Origin: Akkermansia muciniphila
GTDB lineage: Bacteria > Verrucomicrobiota > Verrucomicrobiia > Verrucomicrobiales > Akkermansiaceae
Assembly (NCBI RefSeq): GCF_030848305.1
Contig: NZ_CP114598.1
Location: 186,001 to 250,000, forward strand
Reading direction: 5' to 3'
DNA length: 64,000 nt
In this document: in pieces, positions 20,667 through 30,370 of the stretch
Layout: the number at the start of each line of letters is the position of its first letter
Numbering within the stretch: the first letter of the stretch is position 1
The notes under the pieces: model-generated
Database searches by the model: none
The model's input: only the letters and a program-made list of their open reading frames with translations
What the model was told of the DNA's origin: nothing
Made by a program: the position numbers and the translations under genes

Positions 20667-22229
20667 ATGCTCACGGACCTTTTCGTCATCGTCATCTACT
20701 TTCTGGCTATCTTCTGCATAGGCATCTATGCGGGACGAAGGCAAAACTCCCTGACAGACTATGCCCTGGGCAACCGTTCCCTGCCCTGGTGGGCTATTCT
20801 GGCCTCTATCCTGGCGGCGGAAATCAGCGCGGCCACCTTCCTGGGAGCTCCCGGGGAAGGATACCATACCCGCAACTTCACGTACGCCCAGCTCTGCATC
20901 GGCACCATCCTGGGCCGCATCATCGTCGGCAGGCTCTTTCTCAAGCCCTACTATGACTACAAGGTCGTTTCCATCTATGAATACCTGGAAAAAAGATTCG
21001 GGCTCCTGACGCGGCGGACGGCCTCCATGGTCTTTCTGGTCAGCCGGGTGCTCGCCAGCGGAACCAGGCTCTATTTCGCGGGCATTCTGCTGGTCATCGC
21101 CTACCAGTTCCTGACAGGCGCCACGGCGGACGCCAGCCAGACTGTCCTGCTCTACATTGCCGCCCTGGTTGCCATCTCCGTCGCCACGACCATTTACACC
21201 GCGATCGGCGGATTGAAAGCCGTCGTCTGGACGGACGTCCTTCAGGCCGTCGTGCTGGGAGTCTCCATGCTCTCCGCCCTGTGGGTACTGTTTTCCCATA
21301 TCCCCGGAGGGTGGAGCTCCATCTCCGCCGCCATGAATGGTGGGGACGACTGGAAATTCTTCTCCTGGGGAACCGGAGAAGGGCTGGACTTCCTCCAGCA
21401 ATGCGCCCACGTGCTGGGCCAGGAATACACGGTGTGGGCAGCCTTCCTGGGAGCAACCTTCATCACCATGGCTACGCACGGCACGGACCAGGACATGGTG
21501 CAGCGCATGCTGGCGGCAAAAAACAGCAGGGCGGGAACGCGTGCAGTCATCGTATCCGGCTTGCTGGACTTCCCCATCGTCATCGTTTTCCTCTTCACGG
21601 GCATTCTTCTCTATGTCTTCTACCAATACAACCCGTCAAACCTCCCCGCAGACACGCCGCAGCTGCATGTGTTCCCCTACTTCATCATCCATGAACTGCC
21701 CAACGGCATCCGCGGGCTGCTGATCGCCGGCCTGCTGGCTACGGCCATGGGGTCCCTTTCCACGGCTCTAAACTCCCTGGCTACTACCGCCACCAGGGAC
21801 TGGTACCAGGGAATATTCAAACCGGAAGCCACGGAACGGCAGCTGCTCCGGTGCGTGCGCTGGGGGACGGCCGGGTTCTCCCTGCTGCTCATCCTCGTGG
21901 GCTCCGTCACGGCATGGTATGTGGTTCATCACCCGGAAATCCGCATCATCCAAATAGCCCTGGGCATCTTCGGCTACACCTATGGCTCCCTGCTTGGCAT
22001 CTTCCTGTTGGGAATGCTGACCCGCACCAGAGGAAACGATTCGGGAAACATCATTGCCATGGCGGCAGGATGTCTTGTCATCGCTTTACTGACGGGACTC
22101 ATCCCCCTGCCCTCAGGCTGGCAACAATATATCCCGGAAATAGCCTTTCCGTGGCGCGTGACCATCGGAACGCTGGTTACTTTTATCGTCGGGTTCTGTT
22201 TCAGGAATCGCCGCCTCTCCGTGCGCTGA
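20667..22229 (+). CDS. Sodium:solute symporter (SSS family)
   Basis: 520 residues with about 13 membrane segments, the size and pattern of SSS-family carriers, which couple Na+ entry to uptake of sugars, amino acids, vitamins or sialic acid. The family signature appears in AGRRQNSLTDYALGNRSLPW near the N-terminus and in TAIGGLKAVVWTDVLQAVV near residue 175-193. LASILAAEISAATFLGAPGE matches the conserved first core helix containing Na+-site residues. The substrate cannot be read from the sequence. It sits directly after the pyrG terminator, so it probably has its own start of transcription within or right after that hairpin, or depends on read-through. Confidence 0.88.
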   Translation: MLTDLFVIVIYFLAIFCIGIYAGRRQNSLTDYALGNRSLPWWAILASILAAEISAATFLGAPGEGYHTRNFTYAQLCIGTILGRIIVGRLFLKPYYDYKVVSIYEYLEKRFGLLTRRTASMVFLVSRVLASGTRLYFAGILLVIAYQFLTGATADASQTVLLYIAALVAISVATTIYTAIGGLKAVVWTDVLQAVVLGVSMLSALWVLFSHIPGGWSSISAAMNGGDDWKFFSWGTGEGLDFLQQCAHVLGQEYTVWAAFLGATFITMATHGTDQDMVQRMLAAKNSRAGTRAVIVSGLLDFPIVIVFLFTGILLYVFYQYNPSNLPADTPQLHVFPYFIIHELPNGIRGLLIAGLLATAMGSLSTALNSLATTATRDWYQGIFKPEATERQLLRCVRWGTAGFSLLLILVGSVTAWYVVHHPEIRIIQIALGIFGYTYGSLLGIFLLGMLTRTRGNDSGNIIAMAAGCLVIALLTGLIPLPSGWQQYIPEIAFPWRVTIGTLVTFIVGFCFRNRRLSVR

Positions 22230-22359
22230 ACGGGGGACTGCCGTCGCCCCGCCTGATTTATAAGCCGCAGTTTCCCTTCAAACCTCCTGTGAAAGGAAGT
22301 GAAGGAGCAAGCGAAAAACAGGGAAGTCGGAGAGAAAAATCCCTAAGGAGGCATCTTTG

Positions 22360-25300
22360 TTAAACGGGAGTATCTCCACTATCCCCGGAACAGGGGAAAA
22401 TCGTCTTTCGTCCTTTCTGCCCTGATATCTTCCCCCTCTCTCCGGACGCAAAAGCGCCGCTTTCCCGGGAAAGGAAAAGCGGCGTGAAACGGAATGGAAA
22501 CGCGCTCCCTTTGCTACACTTCTTCCGGGACAGCCAGCGGAAGGAGACGATATTGAACTTTCTTCCAAACGCCTTGTTCACGGCGCTCAGCTCCGTATCC
22601 TCCAGCGCTCCGCTCTTCATGTTGACCTTCCGGGCAGGAGTTTCCGGGCTGTTCACCGGATCCACGTAGTTGATCCCCCTCTGCACCACCGCTTCGCACC
22701 ACGCGCGCGACAGCACCATCCCTTCGCGGTTGGTCAGCTCCCCGTAGGCGCGCACCGTAAACGTATCGTCCCGCGTCGTCAGGATGTTGCCCAGCACCGC
22801 CAGCACGTCCGACTGGATCAGGTAGCCGGGGGCGGCCGTATACACCGACCCCCTGGCCGCGTCCTGGTTCGGATAGCCTCCCCTGGGCGCGATCACCATG
22901 TCGGAGAGTTCGTCAAACGTGCTGTTGATGGAGCTCTCGTCAATAGCCGCCTGAAGCGCTCCCTTCACCCCCATTTCACCGCTCTGCAGACGGCGGTTGA
23001 CAAAGTCGGACATGTTCAGGAAGGGCCCCCTCTTCCTGACTTCCTTGACCATGTTCCGGGCCAGGGACCTGATCTGGGAGTCGCTCAGGGTTCTCAGGTC
23101 CGACCACGCCATGGCCTCCCCGTCCGGGATGCCCTGGGTCACCCCTATCGAGCCGTAGTCGTCCACGTGGGACTTGTCGCTGCTGGCCACCCCGAAACGG
23201 GAAAAGGCCGTCTGGGAGTTGCCGAGCACGGAAGGCCTCCCGTTTCTGGAATAAAGGATTTTGCGCTTCTTGAGCCCCAGCAGGGTGGCTTCCCAGGCGC
23301 GCTGGGAGGTGGAGTTGACATTGAATCCGCCGGCGATGGTGAGGTACTTGGAGGCATGCTTGTAGCCCTCGTCCGTCCTGGCGAGTTCTTCGACGACAGC
23401 TTCCGAGGGTTTGCCCTGAAGGTCGGGCATGAAGCGGCGGTTGGCGATGCCGGAGGCCCTGTTGGAGGAAGCGTCCGTGGAGAAAGCCTGCTGAAGAACG
23501 GTTTTCAGTTCTTCCCTGCCCGTGCCCCCAAGGCTGGAAGGGCGGGCGGCCAGGGAGGAGGCGAACCAGGAGTCCCAGAGGGCGTCGTTGATCATCAGGC
23601 CGTGGTCCCAGAAGTCCCCCAGGGCGGCGTCCCCCATGATTTCGTTGTGGGAGAACACCTTGTCGGCGGGAAGCATGGGATCGGCAAACGCGTTGCCGAT
23701 GCCTACGCCCGGCACGCCGGACTGGTAGGCGAAGCGCTTGGCGATGGCCGCCTTGGAGTCGCTCCTGTACCATCCCGGGGTGAGGCGGCATCCGGCAAAG
23801 CCGGCCAGGCTGGAGGGCTGCTGGAAGGGAAGTTCCGCGGCGACAATCTTGTTGACCTGTTCGGCTCCCGGCCCTCCGAAGGGAGAGAGCCTGGTGCCGT
23901 CATTGGAAAGGATGTTGGAGATGGTGATGGGGAAGAAGTCGCTGTTGGCGTTCTTGACTTCAAACTGGTACGGGCTGTAGAGGCGCCCCAGTTCGGAGGC
24001 GGTGGGCATCTGGCCGCCCCAGAAGAGGGGGCTGGAGTGCTGCCATGTCTTGGCGCGGTAGTCCTTGCCCTCCGGGTAGGCTCCAATCACGGGCGGCTTG
24101 CCCCATTTTACTGATACTCCGTAGTAGGCTACAAAGGTGGAATCCAAGGTAGGCCTGCCGTATTCCCCCGCCTTCTTGGCTTCCTCATTGGGGCCTTCGT
24201 TGCGTTCCCACATTTCTGCGGGAAGTTTAATCTGGTCAACAAGAGGTTTTTCCCAGGCGCCCCAGTTCAGGTTAAGGATGGCCGGCATGGTCTTGGAGAA
24301 AATGTCTATCTCCGCCGTGCTTTTCCCATTCAGGGAGGAAGAACTGTTCATTCTGTTGGGATCCATCAGGCCGGCCCCCATCACGAAAGTCCCCAGGGCT
24401 TTGGAGGAGCCCTTGTCTCCGTATTTGACGGCAAGAACGTGATTGTCCGGCGTGCCGTTGAGCTGGCTGGTGTTTTCCGCGAAGATAACGGAAGCCTTGG
24501 CAATGCCTACCTGATTGTATCCGCTGCCGTCCAGAAGCTCATAACGGACGCCGTCCGTCAGGTTGACGGCATAGGAGCTGACCTGCCCCGGTTCCTGGGA
24601 CCAGCCTTCCTTGAGCGGGAACCTGTCCGGTTTGAAATCACCGCTGTTGGGTTTTGTTTTATAAACTTCGTTGCCGTTGGCGATGTTGGAAACGACCGGC
24701 TGGGCGAAGACGACGATTTCGCCCGCTTTCAGGGTGGAGGGCTCTCCTTTGACCGTGGAACCGTCGCTGTTAAGTTTGGAGGTAGTCCGGAAAGAGGCTC
24801 CGAAATCCGCTACCTGGCGGTTGTTGTAAGAGGCGTTCAAATAGGGGACCAGGCAGGATTCCCCATAATTGGAGAGCGCGTTTTCATCCAGTTGGTTCCA
24901 GGCGAATCTGACATTATGGGAAAGCAGCAGGGGCATGAAGCGGTGCTCGCCGAAGTAGGCTCCCCAGACGCCTCCATTGGCCCCGGTCAGCTTCATATCC
25001 ACATTATACGGATTCCACCAGACATAGACGGGAATGACGGCGACACGGAAGTCAATCCATCCTCCGCGGTTGGGGTGCTTGTTGCCGTGTCTGACATAGT
25101 TCAGCCCTACGAAGGAATAAAAGCGCAGGAGGATGGGATGGCGCATGTACGTGTGGCGGTTGTCCATCATCTCCATGCTGGCTGCGGAGTCCGCCGCAAT
25201 CAGCGTGCTGGGAGAGCTTCCGTTCCATTGCAGGGTGGCGGAGGCGTCCTGGCCTTCCCTCTTCGTGGAGGAGTCCCACACGTTGGCCCACAGGTAAAGC

Positions 25301-26412
25301 TGGTTCCAGGAGCCGATCGGCCGGTTCTGGTCCGACGGGTTGCCGTCCTCGGACGTGTACGGCCGCAGCCCTATGTCCGCGGTATCGCCGCGAAATTCTT
25401 CGGGCAGTTTTTCCTGGGAAAACATAATGTTGAGGTCCTGTTTAAGACCACCGAATTTAGAATCCGTCAGCAAACTGGAAGAAACCAGAGAGATGTCGTG
25501 GTAAACGTCTCCCAAATCCTTCAAACGTCCGTTTTTATTGTTAGCCAGCAGAGAATCAAGAGAGATAAGCTTTCTGACAGCGGACATGTCGCTCCCGGAA
25601 CCCGCCGTCATGACGGAAGAAAGATTGAGGGCTTCCAAATCGGGGCCGGGCGTATCCCAGGTGGAACGCAGTACCGTCAGGGCATCCGTACTTTCTTCAG
25701 AAGCATGCGGCATCAAATTGATGCGCGCTTTCTGATTTTCCCCGGTGACCCACCAGGCTATATATTTACGGGAGTTGGCATTTTTTTTCAGCCCTGTGGT
25801 TTTGGAGGAATCATCCACACGCACCATACGGGCGTAGATCTCCTTTTTATCCTGATTCCTGGCCCCTACGGGCGTCCCTATCGTGCCTGGCCCCACCAGG
25901 GCGACACTGCGGAAATTCTGGTTGGAAAGAGAACGTTTGCCCAACAGGTTTTTACCCGCTTCCAGGGAACTGAGTCTGCGCAGGTCAGGGTCGGAAATGA
26001 GCCAGCGGCGGAACATGGATTTTCTTCCTGTATCATACGTGGCCGAGATGTTCATGCCCTCGGAGTTGTTCGTATTGAGCCAGGAATCCCAGCTGTTCCA
26101 GACACCCAGAATATAAGGGGCGTTTCCTTCGCTGGTTCCGGAAGAAAGAATGCCGGAATTGGCGGAAACGCGCTGGTCGGGCCCCAATTCACACTGAAGC
26201 TGACCCAAAGCTACTTCCAGAGAAAATCTGGCGAGGGATTTGGCTTCCGCCGCAAAAAGCTGTTTCTCGGAGATGCGGACTTGTGAAGACGCAATGGTTA
26301 AAAGGCCAACGCTGAGGAGAGCCAAAAGCATCATCAGGGTAATGGTGGCAATCAGGGCAAACCCCTTGCTGACATGCCTGACAGGACGTTTAGTGAAAAG
26401 TTTGATCTTCAT
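22360..26412 (-). CDS. Large prepilin-like surface/secretion protein (Verru_Chthon cassette A type), complete copy
   Basis: About 1,350 residues from the ATG at 26412 (MKIKLFTKRPVRHVSKG). A basic leader ends in SKG, then comes a hydrophobic helix starting FALIATITLMMLL and an ASSQ...AEAKSLARFSLEVALGQL stretch. This is the type IV prepilin / GspK-PilX pattern without Glu at position 5. The large rest is soluble and Trp-, Gly- and Asn-rich. It resembles the very large 'Verru_Chthon cassette protein A' family of unknown function (recognised by layout, not by search). From 25407 down, the gene is identical to an inverted copy at 26739-29770. Adding one C in the CCC at the WLSRKK codons would end the protein as WLSPEEV-stop right before a terminator hairpin, so the last 50 or so residues read here are probably a frameshift product. 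Confidence 0.7.
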   Translation of the reverse strand: MKIKLFTKRPVRHVSKGFALIATITLMMLLALLSVGLLTIASSQVRISEKQLFAAEAKSLARFSLEVALGQLQCELGPDQRVSANSGILSSGTSEGNAPYILGVWNSWDSWLNTNNSEGMNISATYDTGRKSMFRRWLISDPDLRRLSSLEAGKNLLGKRSLSNQNFRSVALVGPGTIGTPVGARNQDKKEIYARMVRVDDSSKTTGLKKNANSRKYIAWWVTGENQKARINLMPHASEESTDALTVLRSTWDTPGPDLEALNLSSVMTAGSGSDMSAVRKLISLDSLLANNKNGRLKDLGDVYHDISLVSSSLLTDSKFGGLKQDLNIMFSQEKLPEEFRGDTADIGLRPYTSEDGNPSDQNRPIGSWNQLYLWANVWDSSTKREGQDASATLQWNGSSPSTLIAADSAASMEMMDNRHTYMRHPILLRFYSFVGLNYVRHGNKHPNRGGWIDFRVAVIPVYVWWNPYNVDMKLTGANGGVWGAYFGEHRFMPLLLSHNVRFAWNQLDENALSNYGESCLVPYLNASYNNRQVADFGASFRTTSKLNSDGSTVKGEPSTLKAGEIVVFAQPVVSNIANGNEVYKTKPNSGDFKPDRFPLKEGWSQEPGQVSSYAVNLTDGVRYELLDGSGYNQVGIAKASVIFAENTSQLNGTPDNHVLAVKYGDKGSSKALGTFVMGAGLMDPNRMNSSSSLNGKSTAEIDIFSKTMPAILNLNWGAWEKPLVDQIKLPAEMWERNEGPNEEAKKAGEYGRPTLDSTFVAYYGVSVKWGKPPVIGAYPEGKDYRAKTWQHSSPLFWGGQMPTASELGRLYSPYQFEVKNANSDFFPITISNILSNDGTRLSPFGGPGAEQVNKIVAAELPFQQPSSLAGFAGCRLTPGWYRSDSKAAIAKRFAYQSGVPGVGIGNAFADPMLPADKVFSHNEIMGDAALGDFWDHGLMINDALWDSWFASSLAARPSSLGGTGREELKTVLQQAFSTDASSNRASGIANRRFMPDLQGKPSEAVVEELARTDEGYKHASKYLTIAGGFNVNSTSQRAWEATLLGLKKRKILYSRNGRPSVLGNSQTAFSRFGVASSDKSHVDDYGSIGVTQGIPDGEAMAWSDLRTLSDSQIRSLARNMVKEVRKRGPFLNMSDFVNRRLQSGEMGVKGALQAAIDESSINSTFDELSDMVIAPRGGYPNQDAARGSVYTAAPGYLIQSDVLAVLGNILTTRDDTFTVRAYGELTNREGMVLSRAWCEAVVQRGINYVDPVNSPETPARKVNMKSGALEDTELSAVNKAFGRKFNIVSFRWLSRKKCSKGSAFPFRFTPLFLSRESGAFASGERGKISGQKGRKTIFPCSGDSGDTPV
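22376..25407 (-). repeat. Left arm of a 3,032-bp inverted repeat
   Basis: This arm is the reverse complement of 26739-29770. Both arms have the same length, and I found no difference when comparing translations in several frames and the DNA at both ends. The outer edge is sharp: after GGGATAGTGG the sequences are unrelated. At the inner edge identity stops, and a 40-bp zone with 11 mismatches is followed by another 20 identical bases (25448-25467 and 26679-26698). The arms are separated by 1,331 bp. Confidence 0.93.
22455..22484 (-). terminator. Terminator hairpin inside the read-through tail of the prepilin-like gene
   Basis: A 9-bp stem (CGCCGCTTT and AAAGCGGCG) around a loop containing CCCGGG, followed on the minus strand by CTTTTG. 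It lies 30 bp past the in-phase TAG (22514-22516) that would be the stop if one C were restored, which supports that TAG as the ancestral end of the gene. Confidence 0.65.
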
Positions 26413-26508
26413 GAAAATGATGGTTTCCGGCAGGCGCTTTCCCGTTCGAGTGTGAGGAGAAAAACCTCTGCTGTCACGAAGGCGCGAAGAGCCAATTCTT
26501 AACTCTAG

Positions 26509-26537
26509 CCAATACAAAAAAGAGGCAGTTCATGCAA
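26509..26537 (-). promoter_or_regulatory. Candidate promoter of the complete prepilin-like gene
   Basis: On the minus strand, TTGCAT, a 17-bp spacer and TATTGG lie about 97 bp before the ATG at 26412. The -10 is a poor match. Because the site lies in the 1,331-bp spacer, inversion between the two arms would turn it toward the other copy. Confidence 0.3.
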
Positions 26538-26637
26538 GCTCAAAGTTGGTCCAGCAAAGCACACGTTGAACAAAGAAAACAGGCTTTGTAACAGTTAAAA
26601 ATAAAGATAATTTAAGAAAAATAGCATTTTTATCCAA

Positions 26638-26665
26638 TTACCATCTTAAAGGTTTATGTTATGAT
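26638..26665 (+). promoter_or_regulatory. Candidate promoter facing the truncated copy
   Basis: TTACCA, a 16-bp spacer and TATGAT lie in a very AT-rich stretch just before the first recognisable codons of the truncated gene. AT-rich DNA produces such matches by chance, so this is only a candidate. Confidence 0.25.
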
Positions 26666-26738
26666 TTTTACATAAAAAACGGATTCTAAATTCGGTGGGT
26701 TAAAAAAAGACTTGAATATCATATTTTCCCAGGAAAAG

Positions 26739-29700
26739 CTGCCCGAAGAATTTCGCGGCGATACCGCGGACATAGGGCTGCGGCCGTACACGTCCGAGGA
26801 CGGCAACCCGTCGGACCAGAACCGGCCGATCGGCTCCTGGAACCAGCTTTACCTGTGGGCCAACGTGTGGGACTCCTCCACGAAGAGGGAAGGCCAGGAC
26901 GCCTCCGCCACCCTGCAATGGAACGGAAGCTCTCCCAGCACGCTGATTGCGGCGGACTCCGCAGCCAGCATGGAGATGATGGACAACCGCCACACGTACA
27001 TGCGCCATCCCATCCTCCTGCGCTTTTATTCCTTCGTAGGGCTGAACTATGTCAGACACGGCAACAAGCACCCCAACCGCGGAGGATGGATTGACTTCCG
27101 TGTCGCCGTCATTCCCGTCTATGTCTGGTGGAATCCGTATAATGTGGATATGAAGCTGACCGGGGCCAATGGAGGCGTCTGGGGAGCCTACTTCGGCGAG
27201 CACCGCTTCATGCCCCTGCTGCTTTCCCATAATGTCAGATTCGCCTGGAACCAACTGGATGAAAACGCGCTCTCCAATTATGGGGAATCCTGCCTGGTCC
27301 CCTATTTGAACGCCTCTTACAACAACCGCCAGGTAGCGGATTTCGGAGCCTCTTTCCGGACTACCTCCAAACTTAACAGCGACGGTTCCACGGTCAAAGG
27401 AGAGCCCTCCACCCTGAAAGCGGGCGAAATCGTCGTCTTCGCCCAGCCGGTCGTTTCCAACATCGCCAACGGCAACGAAGTTTATAAAACAAAACCCAAC
27501 AGCGGTGATTTCAAACCGGACAGGTTCCCGCTCAAGGAAGGCTGGTCCCAGGAACCGGGGCAGGTCAGCTCCTATGCCGTCAACCTGACGGACGGCGTCC
27601 GTTATGAGCTTCTGGACGGCAGCGGATACAATCAGGTAGGCATTGCCAAGGCTTCCGTTATCTTCGCGGAAAACACCAGCCAGCTCAACGGCACGCCGGA
27701 CAATCACGTTCTTGCCGTCAAATACGGAGACAAGGGCTCCTCCAAAGCCCTGGGGACTTTCGTGATGGGGGCCGGCCTGATGGATCCCAACAGAATGAAC
27801 AGTTCTTCCTCCCTGAATGGGAAAAGCACGGCGGAGATAGACATTTTCTCCAAGACCATGCCGGCCATCCTTAACCTGAACTGGGGCGCCTGGGAAAAAC
27901 CTCTTGTTGACCAGATTAAACTTCCCGCAGAAATGTGGGAACGCAACGAAGGCCCCAATGAGGAAGCCAAGAAGGCGGGGGAATACGGCAGGCCTACCTT
28001 GGATTCCACCTTTGTAGCCTACTACGGAGTATCAGTAAAATGGGGCAAGCCGCCCGTGATTGGAGCCTACCCGGAGGGCAAGGACTACCGCGCCAAGACA
28101 TGGCAGCACTCCAGCCCCCTCTTCTGGGGCGGCCAGATGCCCACCGCCTCCGAACTGGGGCGCCTCTACAGCCCGTACCAGTTTGAAGTCAAGAACGCCA
28201 ACAGCGACTTCTTCCCCATCACCATCTCCAACATCCTTTCCAATGACGGCACCAGGCTCTCTCCCTTCGGAGGGCCGGGAGCCGAACAGGTCAACAAGAT
28301 TGTCGCCGCGGAACTTCCCTTCCAGCAGCCCTCCAGCCTGGCCGGCTTTGCCGGATGCCGCCTCACCCCGGGATGGTACAGGAGCGACTCCAAGGCGGCC
28401 ATCGCCAAGCGCTTCGCCTACCAGTCCGGCGTGCCGGGCGTAGGCATCGGCAACGCGTTTGCCGATCCCATGCTTCCCGCCGACAAGGTGTTCTCCCACA
28501 ACGAAATCATGGGGGACGCCGCCCTGGGGGACTTCTGGGACCACGGCCTGATGATCAACGACGCCCTCTGGGACTCCTGGTTCGCCTCCTCCCTGGCCGC
28601 CCGCCCTTCCAGCCTTGGGGGCACGGGCAGGGAAGAACTGAAAACCGTTCTTCAGCAGGCTTTCTCCACGGACGCTTCCTCCAACAGGGCCTCCGGCATC
28701 GCCAACCGCCGCTTCATGCCCGACCTTCAGGGCAAACCCTCGGAAGCTGTCGTCGAAGAACTCGCCAGGACGGACGAGGGCTACAAGCATGCCTCCAAGT
28801 ACCTCACCATCGCCGGCGGATTCAATGTCAACTCCACCTCCCAGCGCGCCTGGGAAGCCACCCTGCTGGGGCTCAAGAAGCGCAAAATCCTTTATTCCAG
28901 AAACGGGAGGCCTTCCGTGCTCGGCAACTCCCAGACGGCCTTTTCCCGTTTCGGGGTGGCCAGCAGCGACAAGTCCCACGTGGACGACTACGGCTCGATA
29001 GGGGTGACCCAGGGCATCCCGGACGGGGAGGCCATGGCGTGGTCGGACCTGAGAACCCTGAGCGACTCCCAGATCAGGTCCCTGGCCCGGAACATGGTCA
29101 AGGAAGTCAGGAAGAGGGGGCCCTTCCTGAACATGTCCGACTTTGTCAACCGCCGTCTGCAGAGCGGTGAAATGGGGGTGAAGGGAGCGCTTCAGGCGGC
29201 TATTGACGAGAGCTCCATCAACAGCACGTTTGACGAACTCTCCGACATGGTGATCGCGCCCAGGGGAGGCTATCCGAACCAGGACGCGGCCAGGGGGTCG
29301 GTGTATACGGCCGCCCCCGGCTACCTGATCCAGTCGGACGTGCTGGCGGTGCTGGGCAACATCCTGACGACGCGGGACGATACGTTTACGGTGCGCGCCT
29401 ACGGGGAGCTGACCAACCGCGAAGGGATGGTGCTGTCGCGCGCGTGGTGCGAAGCGGTGGTGCAGAGGGGGATCAACTACGTGGATCCGGTGAACAGCCC
29501 GGAAACTCCTGCCCGGAAGGTCAACATGAAGAGCGGAGCGCTGGAGGATACGGAGCTGAGCGCCGTGAACAAGGCGTTTGGAAGAAAGTTCAATATCGTC
29601 TCCTTCCGCTGGCTGTCCCGGAAGAAGTGTAGCAAAGGGAGCGCGTTTCCATTCCGTTTCACGCCGCTTTTCCTTTCCCGGGAAAGCGGCGCTTTTGCGT

Positions 29701-29770
29701 CCGGAGAGAGGGGGAAGATATCAGGGCAGAAAGGACGAAAGACGATTTTCCCCTGTTCCGGGGATAGTGG
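26739..29770 (+). repeat. Right arm of the 3,032-bp inverted repeat
   Basis: Reverse complement of 22376-25407. The first base beyond each end differs between the arms. Recombination between the arms would invert 25408-26738, which holds the 5' end and upstream region of the complete gene, and so attach it to this arm and its different 3' flank. Confidence 0.93.
29662..29691 (+). terminator. Terminator hairpin in the truncated copy
   Basis: The same hairpin as at 22455-22484 (stem CGCCGCTTT and AAAGCGGCG, then CTTTTG). It follows the in-phase TAG at 29630-29632 that a one-base insertion would restore. Confidence 0.6.
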
Positions 29771-29865
29771 GGCTTTCTTCCCTTTTCCCCCTGCTTTGGA
29801 CATCTTCGGGAGTTTCGATAAGCCCGGGAAAAACCGGATCGACTTATTGAATACGGAGCCGACGT

Positions 29866-30207
29866 TTATTTCCTTTTAAGTTCAACAATAGCTCCGTAAT
29901 GCAACACATCAAATTCGGCCGGGGCAATTTCAACAAGCAGTTTCATATGCTCCTGTTCCCATACGGCCGTTTTCCTGAAATTCAGCCCCTGACCTGCATG
30001 GATGATCTGCGCCGCCTCTCCGCGCAACTAACCACAAACCTTCTTATCCGCGCGGCCGCCGTCCAGGCATTTGCTCCACCACGCATGGATAAGACTGACA
30101 TTTGATGATGCTCCTTGCCTATATCCTTTCCTTAAAAAAGAAATCCCATTGTCTTTAGGAATTTTATCCCAGGCATCCCTACTTTGAGCTTGCACGGACA
30201 TCTTCAT
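29866..30207 (-). pseudogene. Short decayed gene, one in-frame stop, not recognised
   Basis: On the minus strand an ATG at 30207 opens a 59-codon frame (MKMSVQAQSRDAWDKIPKDN...) that ends at TAG (30028-30030). The same frame stays open for a further 53 codons to TAA at 29866, including VWEQEHMKLLVEIAPAEFDV. The composition looks protein-like on both sides of the TAG, so this may be a gene broken by a nonsense change, or two unrelated open stretches. I recognise no family. It overlaps the end of the truncated prepilin-like copy by 14 bp. Nothing else is seen between 29771 and 30370. Confidence 0.35.
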
Positions 30208-30370
30208 TCATGTACTTCACAAAGGATATCAAAACTATTGAAACCATCAGCGCACGCTGCTGCACGGTTCAATGGATTTTCCCTCCGCCTTTTTCCCGCG
30301 CGGTTATCCTCCAAGGGTCACTGCCGGGGAAACCAAAACACTCTTTTCCTCATTCCACTTCCCAAAATAT

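Larger units (their letters stand above)
26679..29879 (+). pseudogene. 5'-truncated inverted copy of the prepilin-like gene
   Basis: Encodes the last 1,050 or so residues of the same protein as the gene at 22360-26412, on the opposite strand. It lacks the leader peptide, the hydrophobic helix and about 330 N-terminal codons. The frame is stopped just upstream (TAA at 26673-26675), and the only start near the edge is a TTG at 26712, so any product would be cytoplasmic. The first 20 or so codons (TDSKFGGLKKDLNIIFSQEK) differ from the complete gene at many third positions but at only two residues; after that the copies are identical. It shares the same probable 1-base loss near 29618. The tail after 29770 differs (GAFFPFPP...TFISF). 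It could serve as a silent donor for recombination or be simple debris. Confidence 0.75.

Noticed and set aside
24439-26286. 615-codon open frame antisense to the prepilin-like gene
   Set aside because: It is a shadow of the GC-rich gene; the same frame reappears in the second repeat arm because the DNA is identical.
22376-29770. Insertion sequence or transposon as cause of the inverted repeat
   Set aside because: The arms contain only the prepilin-like gene. I see no transposase, terminal inverted repeats of an IS, or target duplication at the sharp outer edges.
29899-30105. 68-codon plus-strand frame
   Set aside because: It is antisense to the better-looking decayed minus-strand gene and has no start signal.
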